Assembly: GCF_030512175.1 (NCBI RefSeq)
Contig: NZ_JAULBL010000001.1
Location: forward strand, 682,001-746,000
Direction: 5' to 3'
From: Paeniglutamicibacter sulfureus
Lineage (GTDB): Bacteria > Actinomycetota > Actinomycetes > Actinomycetales > Micrococcaceae
Length of the DNA: 64,000 bases
The position numbers were made by a program, and so were the translations under genes. The notes beneath the pieces were generated by a model. The model saw only the letters and a program-made list of their open reading frames with translations, ran no database searches and was not told the origin of the DNA. Shown here one piece after another: positions 39,727 to 48,389 of the stretch. Numbering within the stretch: position 1 is the stretch's first letter; every line of letters begins with the position of its first letter.

Positions 39727-39863
39727 TCTTCATGCTCGAAAGATCCAGGTGGGCGAAGCGATCGCCTGCAGGCTGTCCGCCCCCTCCGGATCCCACGCAG
39801 CCATCGGTTCCGATCAGTTTCGCCCGGTACTCGGGCAGGCGGCATGCTGCGGCGAACCGTCTC

Positions 39864-40331
39864 CTACGCTGGTTCCCAGACGGCCAGGACCTGGCGCAGC
39901 CGCGGATCGTTATCCGGACGCATATCCACCAGTGCTGCCTGCCGGATGCTGACTTGGTCCCCGGGAAACAGTCGTGTGGCGGCATGGGTGACGTGCGGGC
40001 GGTAATTCGAGCGGCTGTGCTGGGCGCCGGGCAGGTGGACCTGCGGTCCCAGCGCTTCCAGCGCGTCAATATGGAGCCGATGCAGCGCCGGCTCCGGTTC
40101 CACCAGGGAGACCGGCACGGACGCGTTGCGGCCGAACTGGGCATCCGGGCCGATGCGCACGCCAAAGCCCAGCAGCGCCGGCAGCACACCGTCGAACCTG
40201 GAGCGTACGACGTCGGCGGTTTCCCGGGTGTCGAAGCGCACCAAGGTGATGTGCAGCGGCCAGCCGGACCGGGGGAAGACCAGACCGGCCTGCACGGGTA
40301 CGACAAAGGCAACGAGGACATATGCGCCCAT
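39864..40331 (-). CDS. 2'-5' RNA ligase family protein (2H phosphoesterase)
   Basis: The 155-residue protein carries the paired H-x-T motifs LHITL (near residue 27) and PHVTH (near residue 112) of the 2H superfamily. It is shorter than the homolog at 5949-6506 and not closely similar to it. It is a single gene flanked by two strong terminator hairpins. The substrate is unknown. Confidence 0.72.
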   Translation of the reverse strand: MGAYVLVAFVVPVQAGLVFPRSGWPLHITLVRFDTRETADVVRSRFDGVLPALLGFGVRIGPDAQFGRNASVPVSLVEPEPALHRLHIDALEALGPQVHLPGAQHSRSNYRPHVTHAATRLFPGDQVSIRQAALVDMRPDNDPRLRQVLAVWEPA

Positions 40332-40394
40332 GGTTCAGGATAGGCACACGGTCCCGGATTCCGCAGGGCCTCGAGTTGCCGGTGACGATGCCGA

Positions 40395-40439
40395 AAGGAT
40401 CCCTAGGCCCGACGATTACCGTCCGGCCTAGGGATCCTT
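40395..40439. terminator. Terminator of the BASS transporter gene
   Basis: A 15-bp perfect stem (AAGGATCCCTAGGCC with its complement) encloses a 15-base loop, 20 bases beyond the transporter stop codon. It lacks a T-run, but position and stability fit termination. Confidence 0.7.
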
Positions 40440-40459
40440 GTGTGACTACGGGATACCGG

Positions 40460-41464
40460 TTACTTGGCTGCAAGCTGCGATTCTGCGTCAAAGGCGGCGT
40501 TCTTGGCGCTGCTGCGGCGCCAGTAAGCCGCGATGAAGGCTCCGGAGAGGTTGTGCCAGACCGAGAACACGGCGCCTGGCAACGCGGCTTCGGGGGTGAA
40601 GTAGGTCTTGGCCAGACCCGAGGCCAGACCCGAGTTCTGCATGCCGACCTCGATGGCCATCGTGCGGCGGCTGGCAATGGGTTGCTTGAAGAGCTTTGCG
40701 GTTCCATAGCCCAAGGCAATGCCACCGGCGTTGTGCAGGATGACTGCCAGCAGGATCAACAGGCCGGCACTGAAGATGGCGGCTGCACTGCCGGCAACCA
40801 CGATGAGCACCACACCGGTGATGGCGAGAACCGAGACCCAGGGAAGGGCAGGGAGCAGCTTGGCGACCAAGCGCGGCAGGATCACACGCAGCACCAGGCC
40901 CAGGACCACCGGGATGAGTACGATCTGCACGATCGACTTGGCCATTGATCCGGCGTCCACCGGCAGGTACTGGCCGGCCAGCCACAGCGTCAGCAACGGT
41001 GTGAAGATGGGGGCCAGCAGGGTGGAGATCGAGGTCATGGTCACCGAAAGCGCAACATCACCCTTGGCGAGGTACGTCACCACGTTGGAGGCGGTGCCGC
41101 CCGGCGCGCAGCCGACGAGGATCACGCCGGCGGCCAGTGCCGGAGGCAACTGAAGAAGCATCGCAATTCCCAGGCCCAGCAGCGGCATGATCACGTACTG
41201 GGCCACAACACCCAGGAACACCGGCAGCGGCTTGCGCACGACCATCGCAAAGTCGGGCAGCGTCAGGGTCAGGCCCATGCCGAACATGATGACCATCAGC
41301 AAGGGGTTGATGGCCTTCGAGAACCCACTGAAGGTTTCCGGGGTCAGCAGGGCAATCGCCCCGCCGGCCAGGACGAGCAGCGGAAAAAGCGTCACGGCAA
41401 TCTTGGCACTGCGCTCTTCGGCGTCCAGTCCGGGCTTGGGTTGTACGTTTCGATCAGTTGACAT
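40460..41464 (-). CDS. Bile acid:sodium symporter (BASS) family transporter
   Basis: The 334-residue protein has about ten membrane segments and the BASS-family stretches MFGMGLTLTLPDF, GCAPGGTASNVVTYLA and EVGMQNSGLASGLA, which form the sodium-binding crossover. Bacterial members carry bile acids, pantothenate or 2-keto acids; the substrate here is not evident. It is monocistronic. Confidence 0.9.
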   Translation of the reverse strand: MSTDRNVQPKPGLDAEERSAKIAVTLFPLLVLAGGAIALLTPETFSGFSKAINPLLMVIMFGMGLTLTLPDFAMVVRKPLPVFLGVVAQYVIMPLLGLGIAMLLQLPPALAAGVILVGCAPGGTASNVVTYLAKGDVALSVTMTSISTLLAPIFTPLLTLWLAGQYLPVDAGSMAKSIVQIVLIPVVLGLVLRVILPRLVAKLLPALPWVSVLAITGVVLIVVAGSAAAIFSAGLLILLAVILHNAGGIALGYGTAKLFKQPIASRRTMAIEVGMQNSGLASGLAKTYFTPEAALPGAVFSVWHNLSGAFIAAYWRRSSAKNAAFDAESQLAAK

Positions 41465-41618
41465 GAAAAAATGGTCACAAATTGATCAAGCAATGTCCAA
41501 TCGGATCACCAGTTCGTCCAACATCAACCATTCATCGCGGATAAACCACCGCTTATCGCATCTTCCGGGGTCCATGTGACTGGGCTCGGTCATGCAAGGG
41601 GGCACAACCACTAGCGGC

Positions 41619-41654
41619 AGGAGCGGACCGGCTGCCAGATGCCGGCCCGCTCCT
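41619..41654. terminator. Hairpin beyond the methionine operon
   Basis: AGGAGCGG and CCGGC pair with GCCGG and CCGCTCCT around an eight-base loop, with one mismatch. It lies 138 bases beyond the metB stop. The rest of the 327-base gap 41465-41791 holds no gene that could be supported. Confidence 0.45.
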
Positions 41655-41791
41655 TCCTCTCCGGCACTGCGGGAACTCCCATACCCGCCGTCCCGTTGGT
41701 TCCGGTTCCGGCGATCAAGCACGGTACCCGGTCATGCGGTGTTCCTTCGCGGCCCCCTCAGACCAGGTGCGGGAACACCGCAAGCTTTTTC

Positions 41792-42997
41792 TCAGGCGGC
41801 GGCGCGCTGCAGCGAGGCATCCCGCGCCGCGGCCAGCCCCAGCTGAAGGTCCGCGATGAGGTCCTCCACCTGCTCGATGCCCACCGAAAGCCGGACCAGG
41901 TTCCGCGGCACCGCCAGCGGGGTGCCGATCACCGAGGCGTGGGTCATTTCCGCGGAGTAGCAAACCAGCGACTCGACCCCGCCCAGGGACACGGAGAGCG
42001 CAAAGAGCTTGGTCGATTCGGCAAACGCCCGAGCGGCCGGCTCCCCTCCGGCAAGTTGCATCGAGACGATCCCGCCAAAGCCGTTGGACTGTGCCATGGC
42101 CAGTTCGTGGCCGGGATGGGTTTCCAGGCCCGGATAGAGCACCGTCGAAATTTCCTCCCGACCCTGGAGCCAGTCGGCAATGGCGGCGGCGTTGGAACAG
42201 TGGCGCTCCATGCGCAGCCCCAGGGTCTTCAGCCCGCGGGCCGCCAGGAAGCAGTCCTGTGGCCCTGCCACCGCTCCCCCGGCAAATTGCTGGAAGCCCA
42301 CGGCCTCGGCGAGCGCCTGGCCGCGGAATGCCCGGTCGGCCACGACCACTGCGCCGCCGAGCACATCCGAGTGCCCGCCGATGTACTTGGTGGTCGAATG
42401 CACCACGACGTCGGCCCCCAGGGTGAGCGGGCGCTGCAGGAACGGGGTGGCGAAAGTGTTGTCCACGACCAGCAGTGCCCCTGCAGCGTGCGCGATTCTG
42501 GCCCAACCCGCGACATCCGCGATGCCCAGCAACGGATTGGACGGGGTCTCCACCCAGAGCAGCGCGGTCGTCCCCGGTTGCACCGCGGCCTGGACCGCCG
42601 CGAGGTCGGTGATGTCCACGGGGGTGTTGGTGATCCCCCACTTGCCGTGCAGGCGGTTGATCAGCCGGTTGGTGCCGCCGTAGCCGTCGGAACCAAGGAC
42701 GATGTGGTCCCCGGGCTCGAGCACCGCGCGCAGCAGCGCATCCTCGGCGGCGATGCCGGAGGCGAACGCAAATCCTGCGTGGCCCGTTTCCAGGACGGTG
42801 AGCTGGGTTTCAAATCCGCTGCGGGTCGGGTTGGAGCCGCGGGAGTATTCGTGCCCGTTGCGCAGCACGTTGATCCCGTCCTGGACAAAGGTGCTGGTCT
42901 GGTAGATCGGCGGGATGACCGCGCCCGTCAACGGGTCCGGTTCCTGGCCGGCGTGGATGGCCTGGGTGTTGAAGCCGTGGTTGGTGGTGGTGCCCAT
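41792..42997 (-). CDS. metB: Cystathionine gamma-synthase
   Basis: This PLP enzyme makes cystathionine from an activated homoserine and cysteine in the trans-sulfuration route to methionine. The 401-residue protein shows the Cys/Met-metabolism fold motifs GSNPTRSGFE and the PLP-lysine site HSTTKYIGGHSD. Distinguishing it from cystathionine gamma-lyase by sequence alone is not certain, but the operon favours synthesis. It is the last gene of metF-metE-metY-metB. Confidence 0.87.
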   Translation of the reverse strand: MGTTTNHGFNTQAIHAGQEPDPLTGAVIPPIYQTSTFVQDGINVLRNGHEYSRGSNPTRSGFETQLTVLETGHAGFAFASGIAAEDALLRAVLEPGDHIVLGSDGYGGTNRLINRLHGKWGITNTPVDITDLAAVQAAVQPGTTALLWVETPSNPLLGIADVAGWARIAHAAGALLVVDNTFATPFLQRPLTLGADVVVHSTTKYIGGHSDVLGGAVVVADRAFRGQALAEAVGFQQFAGGAVAGPQDCFLAARGLKTLGLRMERHCSNAAAIADWLQGREEISTVLYPGLETHPGHELAMAQSNGFGGIVSMQLAGGEPAARAFAESTKLFALSVSLGGVESLVCYSAEMTHASVIGTPLAVPRNLVRLSVGIEQVEDLIADLQLGLAAARDASLQRAAA

Positions 42998-43015
42998 GGT
43001 GACTCGTCCCTTTCT

Positions 43016-44347
43016 CTAGGCGTTGATGGTTTCGCGCGGCGTTGCGGCCGGCGTGGTGGATGCGGCACCCAGGGGATCGAGGGCTCCGAGCAGGTCCGCC
43101 ACCAGGTCGGCGGCATCCTCGAGCCCGACGGAGATGCGCAGCGTGCCGGCTTTGATCCCGGCGGTCGCCAATTGGGAGGCGTTGAGCCGGCAATGGGTCA
43201 TGGCCGCCGGGTGAACCACCAGGGAGCGGGTGTCACCGATGTTCGCGGCCAGGGCGAAAAGGCGAAGCGAATCGACCAGCCGCGGCACTGCAGCGGGATC
43301 CTTGAGGTCGAAGGAGAACACGCAGCCGGTGCCCCGGGGGAAATCGCGGGCAGCCAGCGCGTGGTCGGGATGGGTGTGTTCCGATGGGTGGTGGACCGTG
43401 GCCACTGCCGGGTGCGCGGCCAGCGCCCGGGTCAGGGCCAGCACGTTGTCCTGGGCCTTGGCCACGCGCAGGGAAAGCGTCTCGATGCCGGTGAGGATCG
43501 CGGCGGCGGAGGCAGCAGGGAGTGTGGGTCCCAGATCGTGCAGGAACTTCGAGCGCAGCAGCATCAGGTAGGCCTTGGACCCGTAGCGGTCCAAGAGCGA
43601 GTCCCCGTAGTAGCGCGCCCGCGGCGCGGCAATCTGCGGCCAGCGCGTCGCATCCGAGAAATCGAAGGTGCCCGCGTCAATGACCAATCCCCCAAGAACC
43701 GATCCGTGACCCGCCAGCGCCTTGGTGGCTGAGTGCACCACCACGTCCGCCCCGAAATCGATGGGGCGGTAGGCGGCCGGGGTGGCCAGGGTGTTGTCCA
43801 CGACCACCGGCACGCCCGCGGCGTGGGCCACCTCGGTGATGGCGCGCAGGTCCACCAGGGTGATCAGCGGGTTGGAGACGGACTCCAGCAGGAAGCCCCG
43901 GGTCTTTTCCGTGATGGCCGCGGCCCAGGCCGCGGGGTCGGCAGGGTCCACAAAGCTCACGCTCACGCCGAAGTCGGCGAAGGTGTCCGTGAGCAGGTCC
44001 ACGGTGCCGCCGTAGAGCTTGTTGGAGGCCACCAGGTGGCCCGGGCCCTGCAGCAGCGCCAGCAGGGAGATCGCGACGGCAGACTGCCCGGTGGCGGTGG
44101 CAATGGCGCCGATCCCGCCCTCGAGGGCGGCTGCACGTTCCTCCAGCACCGCGACTGTCGGGTTGCCGGTGCGCGAATACGTGTAGCCCGGTTCCCTGAG
44201 CGCGAAGAGCTTGGCGGCAGTGGCGTAGTCGGGGAACTGGTAGGCGGCGGAGTTGTAGATCGGCACGGTCATGGGGCGGTGCGGGGCGGACGGGGCGTAC
44301 CCGGAGTGGATTTCGGTGGTGGCGTTGCGCCAGGTGCTGGAGGCCAT
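43016..44347 (-). CDS. metY: O-acetylhomoserine sulfhydrylase
   Basis: This PLP enzyme makes homocysteine directly from O-acetylhomoserine and sulfide. The 443-residue protein has the family motif SRTGNPT and the PLP-lysine site HSATKALAGHGS; its length exceeds MetB by the usual margin. ATG 44347 is preferred because the preceding 18 codons are unlike the family. With metB downstream (18 bases away) both routes to homocysteine are encoded together. Confidence 0.9.
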   Translation of the reverse strand: MASSTWRNATTEIHSGYAPSAPHRPMTVPIYNSAAYQFPDYATAAKLFALREPGYTYSRTGNPTVAVLEERAAALEGGIGAIATATGQSAVAISLLALLQGPGHLVASNKLYGGTVDLLTDTFADFGVSVSFVDPADPAAWAAAITEKTRGFLLESVSNPLITLVDLRAITEVAHAAGVPVVVDNTLATPAAYRPIDFGADVVVHSATKALAGHGSVLGGLVIDAGTFDFSDATRWPQIAAPRARYYGDSLLDRYGSKAYLMLLRSKFLHDLGPTLPAASAAAILTGIETLSLRVAKAQDNVLALTRALAAHPAVATVHHPSEHTHPDHALAARDFPRGTGCVFSFDLKDPAAVPRLVDSLRLFALAANIGDTRSLVVHPAAMTHCRLNASQLATAGIKAGTLRISVGLEDAADLVADLLGALDPLGAASTTPAATPRETINA

Positions 44348-44443
44348 GATCGTGCCTTTCGGGCCGAAGGTAAGTCGAAGCGTGGTCGGTGAGGGAGGCA
44401 CGGGGGCGGCACCCGTGATGGATGCCGCCCCCGCGCGGCGGTG

Positions 44444-46801
44444 CTAGACGGTGGCACCCAGGGTGGCGCGGGCGGCGACCGCGGCTTCCACCAGGTTGGC
44501 CAGCGAGGCCTCGGTTTCCGCATAGCCGCGGGTCTTCAGGCCGCAGTCGGGATTGATCCACAGCGCCTTGGCATCCAGGGAGGCCAGCGCGATGTCGATG
44601 AGCTCGGCGACCTCGGCGGTGGAGGGCACGCGCGGGGAGTGGATGTCGTACACGCCCGGGCCGATGCCGCGGGAGTAGCCGAACTCGGTCAAATCCGCTG
44701 TGACCTCCATGCGGGAGCGGGCTGCCTCGATCGAGGTGACGTCCGCATCCAGGGCGTCGATGGCCTCGATGATCTCGCCGAACTCCGAGTAGCACAGGTG
44801 CGTGTGGATCTGGGTGGCGTCGGTGGCCCCGGAGGTCGCCAGGCGGAAGGAGTCAACGCTCCAGCCCAGGTACTTGGCCTGGTCGGTGGCGCGCAGCGGC
44901 AACAGTTCGCGCAGCGCCGGCTCGTCGACCTGGATGATGCCGATGCCGGCGGCCTGCAGGTCCGCGATCTCATCGCGCAGCGCCAGAGCCACCTGGTTGG
45001 CGGAGGTGGCCAGCGGCTGGTCGTCGCGGATGAAGCTCCAGGCCAGGATGGTCACCGGACCGGTGAGCATGCCCTTGAGCGGCTTGTTGGTCAGCGAGGC
45101 GGCGTAGGAAATCCACGGGACGGTAAAGGCCGCCGGACGGGAGACATCCCCCCAGAGGATCGAGGGGCGGGTGGCGCGCGATCCGTAGGACTGCACCCAG
45201 CCGTTCTCGGTCTCGGTGAAGCCATCGAAGTTCTCGGCGAAGTACTGGACCATGTCGTTGCGCTCGGCCTCGCCGTGCACCAGCACGTCCAGGCCCAGGC
45301 GTTCCTGCAGCTGCACGACGCGCTCGATCTCGGCCTTGAGGAAGCCGTCGTAGGCGGCGTCGTCGATGGTGCCGGCCTTGTGCGCGGCGCGGGCGGTGCG
45401 GACCTCGGAAGTCTGCGGGAACGAGCCGATGGTGGTGGTCGGCAGGGGCGGCAGCTCCAAGGCTCTTTCCTGGGCGGCCTTGCGGGTCTCGGCGTCGGAA
45501 CGGGAGAAGTCGGCTGTGGTGAGGTTGGCCAGGCGCTCGCGCACCGAGGCCACGGTGGTCCCGGCGAATCCGGCGCGGTGCGCGATGGCCGATTCGGCGG
45601 CGGAGAGCTGGGCGGCGATCGCGGATTCGCCCTCGGCCAGGCCCTTGGCCAGGGTGATGACCTCGGCGACCTTCTGGTTGGCGAAGGCAAGCCAAGTGGG
45701 CAGGTGGGCCGGCAGGTTCGCTTCCTGGGTCACATCGTGCGGGACATGTTGCAGCGAGGTGGCGGTGCCCACGGCCAGGGTGCCGCCGGCCGTTTCGACC
45801 TCGGCGCGCAGCGCGGCGAGCGTGCCCAGCGAGGCCGCCAGGTCGTTGCGCCAGATGTTGCGCGAGTCCACGATGCCCGCGACCAGGGTGGAGCCGGCCA
45901 GATCGCCCAGGAATTGGGCGGTGGGCAGGGCGCCGCGGACCAGGTCGGCGTGTACTGCATCGACACCGGCGCGGGCCAACAAGCCCTGCGTGGCGCCCGG
46001 GCGGGTGATGTCCCCGGCGGTGCCGTAGCCCAGGGTCACGAACAGTGCGGGACGCTCGGTGGCGGTGGCCAGCTTGGAGTAGACGGTCTCGGCGAGCGCG
46101 CCGGGGACGGCCAGGGCGGCGCCGCGGTCGGTGACCAGGGCCGGCTCGTCCAGCTGCGCCCACGGTGCGCCGGCGGCGGCCAGGGCGGCAAGGATCTCGC
46201 CGTAGGCGTTGACCACTTCGTCAATGCGCGAGAGCGGGTCGAAGCCGGCGGGAGCGCCGTCCTCTGCCTTGGCCAGCAGCAGGTAGCTGATCGGGCCGAC
46301 CAGGGTGGGGCGGATGGTGTTGCCATTGGCCGCATGTGCCGCGAAGGACTCGAGAAGGACGGCGGCGTTGGCCTTGATCGGGGTGGCTTCGCCGATTTCC
46401 GGGACCAGGTAGTGGTAGTTGGTGTCGAACCACTTGGTCATTTCCAAAGGCGCACGGGATTCGTCGCCGCGGGCCAGCACGAAGGAGCCTGCGGTGTCGA
46501 TGGCGCCGTGCTCGCCTGCCAGGTCCGCGAAGCGGGTGGGCAGGGCCGAGAGGGCGACGGTGGCGTCGAGCACCTGGTCGTAGTAGGCGAAGTCGCCGGG
46601 CAGCGAGGCGTCATCGGGCTTGAGCCCGAGACCGGTGAGCTTGGCCAGGTTGGCGTTCTGCAGTTGGCGGGCCGCGGCGTGCAGCGTCGCCTCGTCGGTG
46701 CGTGAGGCCCAGTGCGCTTCGAGGGCCTTCTTGAGCTCGCGGTTGGGTCCGATGCGCGGGTAGCCGATGATGGATGCTGCCGGGAAGGATGGCTTCGTCA
46801 T
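44444..46801 (-). CDS. metE: Cobalamin-independent methionine synthase
   Basis: This zinc enzyme transfers the methyl group from methyl-tetrahydrofolate polyglutamate to homocysteine. The 785-residue protein has duplicated barrel domains, with zinc-ligand motifs [12 protein letters not shown] and NPDCGLKTR in the C-terminal half. It follows metF by 54 bases, which supplies its methyl donor. A 754-residue opposite-strand frame over it is a shadow. Confidence 0.96.
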   Translation of the reverse strand: MTKPSFPAASIIGYPRIGPNRELKKALEAHWASRTDEATLHAAARQLQNANLAKLTGLGLKPDDASLPGDFAYYDQVLDATVALSALPTRFADLAGEHGAIDTAGSFVLARGDESRAPLEMTKWFDTNYHYLVPEIGEATPIKANAAVLLESFAAHAANGNTIRPTLVGPISYLLLAKAEDGAPAGFDPLSRIDEVVNAYGEILAALAAAGAPWAQLDEPALVTDRGAALAVPGALAETVYSKLATATERPALFVTLGYGTAGDITRPGATQGLLARAGVDAVHADLVRGALPTAQFLGDLAGSTLVAGIVDSRNIWRNDLAASLGTLAALRAEVETAGGTLAVGTATSLQHVPHDVTQEANLPAHLPTWLAFANQKVAEVITLAKGLAEGESAIAAQLSAAESAIAHRAGFAGTTVASVRERLANLTTADFSRSDAETRKAAQERALELPPLPTTTIGSFPQTSEVRTARAAHKAGTIDDAAYDGFLKAEIERVVQLQERLGLDVLVHGEAERNDMVQYFAENFDGFTETENGWVQSYGSRATRPSILWGDVSRPAAFTVPWISYAASLTNKPLKGMLTGPVTILAWSFIRDDQPLATSANQVALALRDEIADLQAAGIGIIQVDEPALRELLPLRATDQAKYLGWSVDSFRLATSGATDATQIHTHLCYSEFGEIIEAIDALDADVTSIEAARSRMEVTADLTEFGYSRGIGPGVYDIHSPRVPSTAEVAELIDIALASLDAKALWINPDCGLKTRGYAETEASLANLVEAAVAARATLGATV

Positions 46802-46855
46802 GATGGTTCTCCTGTTGTTCTGGCGTGGTGGAAAGTGGTGGAAAGGTGGGTGGGT

Positions 46856-47782
46856 CTAGACGGCGGCGCGGGTGGCCCAGGTGTTGCTGGCCTGCGCGCG
46901 GGTCCGCGGCAATTCGAGCTGCTCGATGACATCGAGGGAGCCGCGATGGTCGTTGAAGGTGTAGAGGTGCACGCCCGGTGCCCCGTCGTCGAAGGCCCGG
47001 CGGGCCAGGGTGACGGCGGCGTCCACGCCGATGCGGTGGCGCTCGGAATCCGAGCCGGCGGTTTCCAGCGCGTGTGCCAGGATCGGGTCCGGGGCAATCC
47101 CGGCCATCGAGGCCAGCCGGTTCAGGCGCCTGACCGAGTTCAGCGGGATGACGCCGGGGATGATCGGGATGGTGACCCCGGCGCGGCGGGCCGATTCCAC
47201 GAGGTTGGTGTACTCATTGGCACGGAAGTAGACCTGGGTGATGGCGTAGTTGGCCCCGGAGCGCTCCTTGGCCAGCAATACCTCCACGTCGTGTTCGAAG
47301 GACGGGGATTCGGGGTGCCGGATCGGGTAGGCGGCGACACCCACCCCCAGTCTTCCCCCGGCCAAGGCGGCCGAGTGGTCGGCCTCGACCTCGCGGATCA
47401 GCTCGATCAGGTAGCGGGCGAAGGGGAATTCGCCGCGCCAGTCCTCGGGGTCCGTCGGCAGGTCCCCGCGCAGCGCCAGCACCCCGCGGACCCCGAGGGA
47501 AACGAAGTGGCGGATCAGGTTCTGCAGGGATTCGCGGCTCTCCCCCACACAGGTCAGGTGGGCCAGCGGGCGCAGGCGGGTGTTCTGGATCAAGTGCTCG
47601 ATCAGCTCAAGCGACGCGTTCCGCCGTGCCGGGGACCCCGAATAGGTCACCGACACGTAGTCGGGATCCGTCGTCTCCAGGGCCCGGATGCTGTTGAAGA
47701 TTGCCTCGGCGGCGTCGCGGTTCGCCGGAGGGTACAACTCATAGGACAGTGACGGCGGTGCGGCTGTCGTTCCAATACTCAT
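46856..47782 (-). CDS. metF: Methylenetetrahydrofolate reductase
   Basis: This flavoprotein reduces methylene-THF to methyl-THF for MetE. The 308 residues show the family's barrel (LSYELYPPANRDAAEAIF, GVLALRGDLPTD, ITQVYFRANEY). It is the first gene of the methionine operon. A GAGGAG ribosome site lies six bases before the ATG and is part of a hairpin downstream of a SAM riboswitch. Confidence 0.92.
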   Translation of the reverse strand: MSIGTTAAPPSLSYELYPPANRDAAEAIFNSIRALETTDPDYVSVTYSGSPARRNASLELIEHLIQNTRLRPLAHLTCVGESRESLQNLIRHFVSLGVRGVLALRGDLPTDPEDWRGEFPFARYLIELIREVEADHSAALAGGRLGVGVAAYPIRHPESPSFEHDVEVLLAKERSGANYAITQVYFRANEYTNLVESARRAGVTIPIIPGVIPLNSVRRLNRLASMAGIAPDPILAHALETAGSDSERHRIGVDAAVTLARRAFDDGAPGVHLYTFNDHRGSLDVIEQLELPRTRAQASNTWATRAAV

Positions 47783-47790
47783 GCATGTCT

Positions 47791-47806
47791 CCTCGTCGAT
47801 TCGAGG
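47791..47806 (-). promoter_or_regulatory. Hairpin sequestering the metF ribosome-binding site
   Basis: On the minus strand CCTCG pairs with CGAGG around AATCGA. The right arm contains most of the GAGGAG ribosome site of metF. It would be the natural output helix of the upstream SAM riboswitch if control is translational, but that link is inferred. Confidence 0.5.
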
Positions 47807-47888
47807 GAGGCATCAGGGATCGCCACAAAAGCCCCAGGGAACCGTAACGGATCTCCTGCGGCGATGATGAGTGAACGCTGAAGCGGCT

Positions 47889-48000
47889 CCATCGCTTCTG
47901 GCAGTAGCACCCTCGCCGATCGGAGTCCCCGCGAGGGGAATCCATCGGACGATGGTTGCTGCGGCGTCAACGAGCCAGATCTCTCAGCCGCTCTTGATGG
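47889..48000 (-). promoter_or_regulatory. SAM-I (S-box) riboswitch controlling the methionine operon
   Basis: Read on the minus strand, the region has the S-box order: CCATCAAGAG at the 5' side, a GCGGC/GCCGC helix, CTGGCTCGTTGACGCCGCAGCAACC-like core split by the loop, a TCCCC/GGGGA hairpin, GGTGCTACTGCC, and GATGG closing the first stem with CCATC. It lies about 107 bases before metF. High S-adenosylmethionine is expected to shut off metF-metE-metY-metB. Confidence 0.85.
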
Positions 48001-48373
48001 TTGATGTATTCATCTTGGAACAGGTTCGAGGGCACGTGCAAGGAGCGTGCCGGCACAGCCGTCACGAAGGGCAAAATCACTTCATGTGTCCACACGGCGT
48101 CATTTTCGCTGGTCCGCCGCGGTCACATTGTTACGGCCGTCCGTTCGCGTTTTTCGTTTCATCCTCGGGGATTTCCGGCACCGGCATGACGTCGCGGGAC
48201 TTCCGTGAAGCCAATGTGACGCGAAGGAGTGGCGTGCTCGCGACCGGTTTCCGGTGCCGGGATCCGAGGGTGGGGGAATGGTTTTCACCCGTGGTGCCAC
48301 GGTCTTGACGGACTGCCGGGGCGGAGTTGCGACCCCACCGCGATGACCCTGTTCCCTTTTTCGTGAAGCCGCT
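48001..48373. other. Intergenic stretch between the SAM riboswitch and the permease gene
   Basis: No gene or RNA could be supported. A promoter for the riboswitch transcript must lie near 48001-48060, but no clear -35/-10 pair was found. A short perfect palindrome (CCCCCTGC/GCAGGGGG, 48374-48389) abuts the permease stop codon. Confidence 0.4.
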
Positions 48374-48389
48374 CCCCCTGCGCAGGGGG

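Noticed and set aside
41715-42641. 308-residue frame within metB on the same strand
   Set aside because: It is out of frame with metB and lacks family motifs; only the metB frame shows the PLP-lysine site.
44441-46705. 754-residue open frame antisense to metE
   Set aside because: No motifs, and metE on the other strand has complete zinc-ligand sites.
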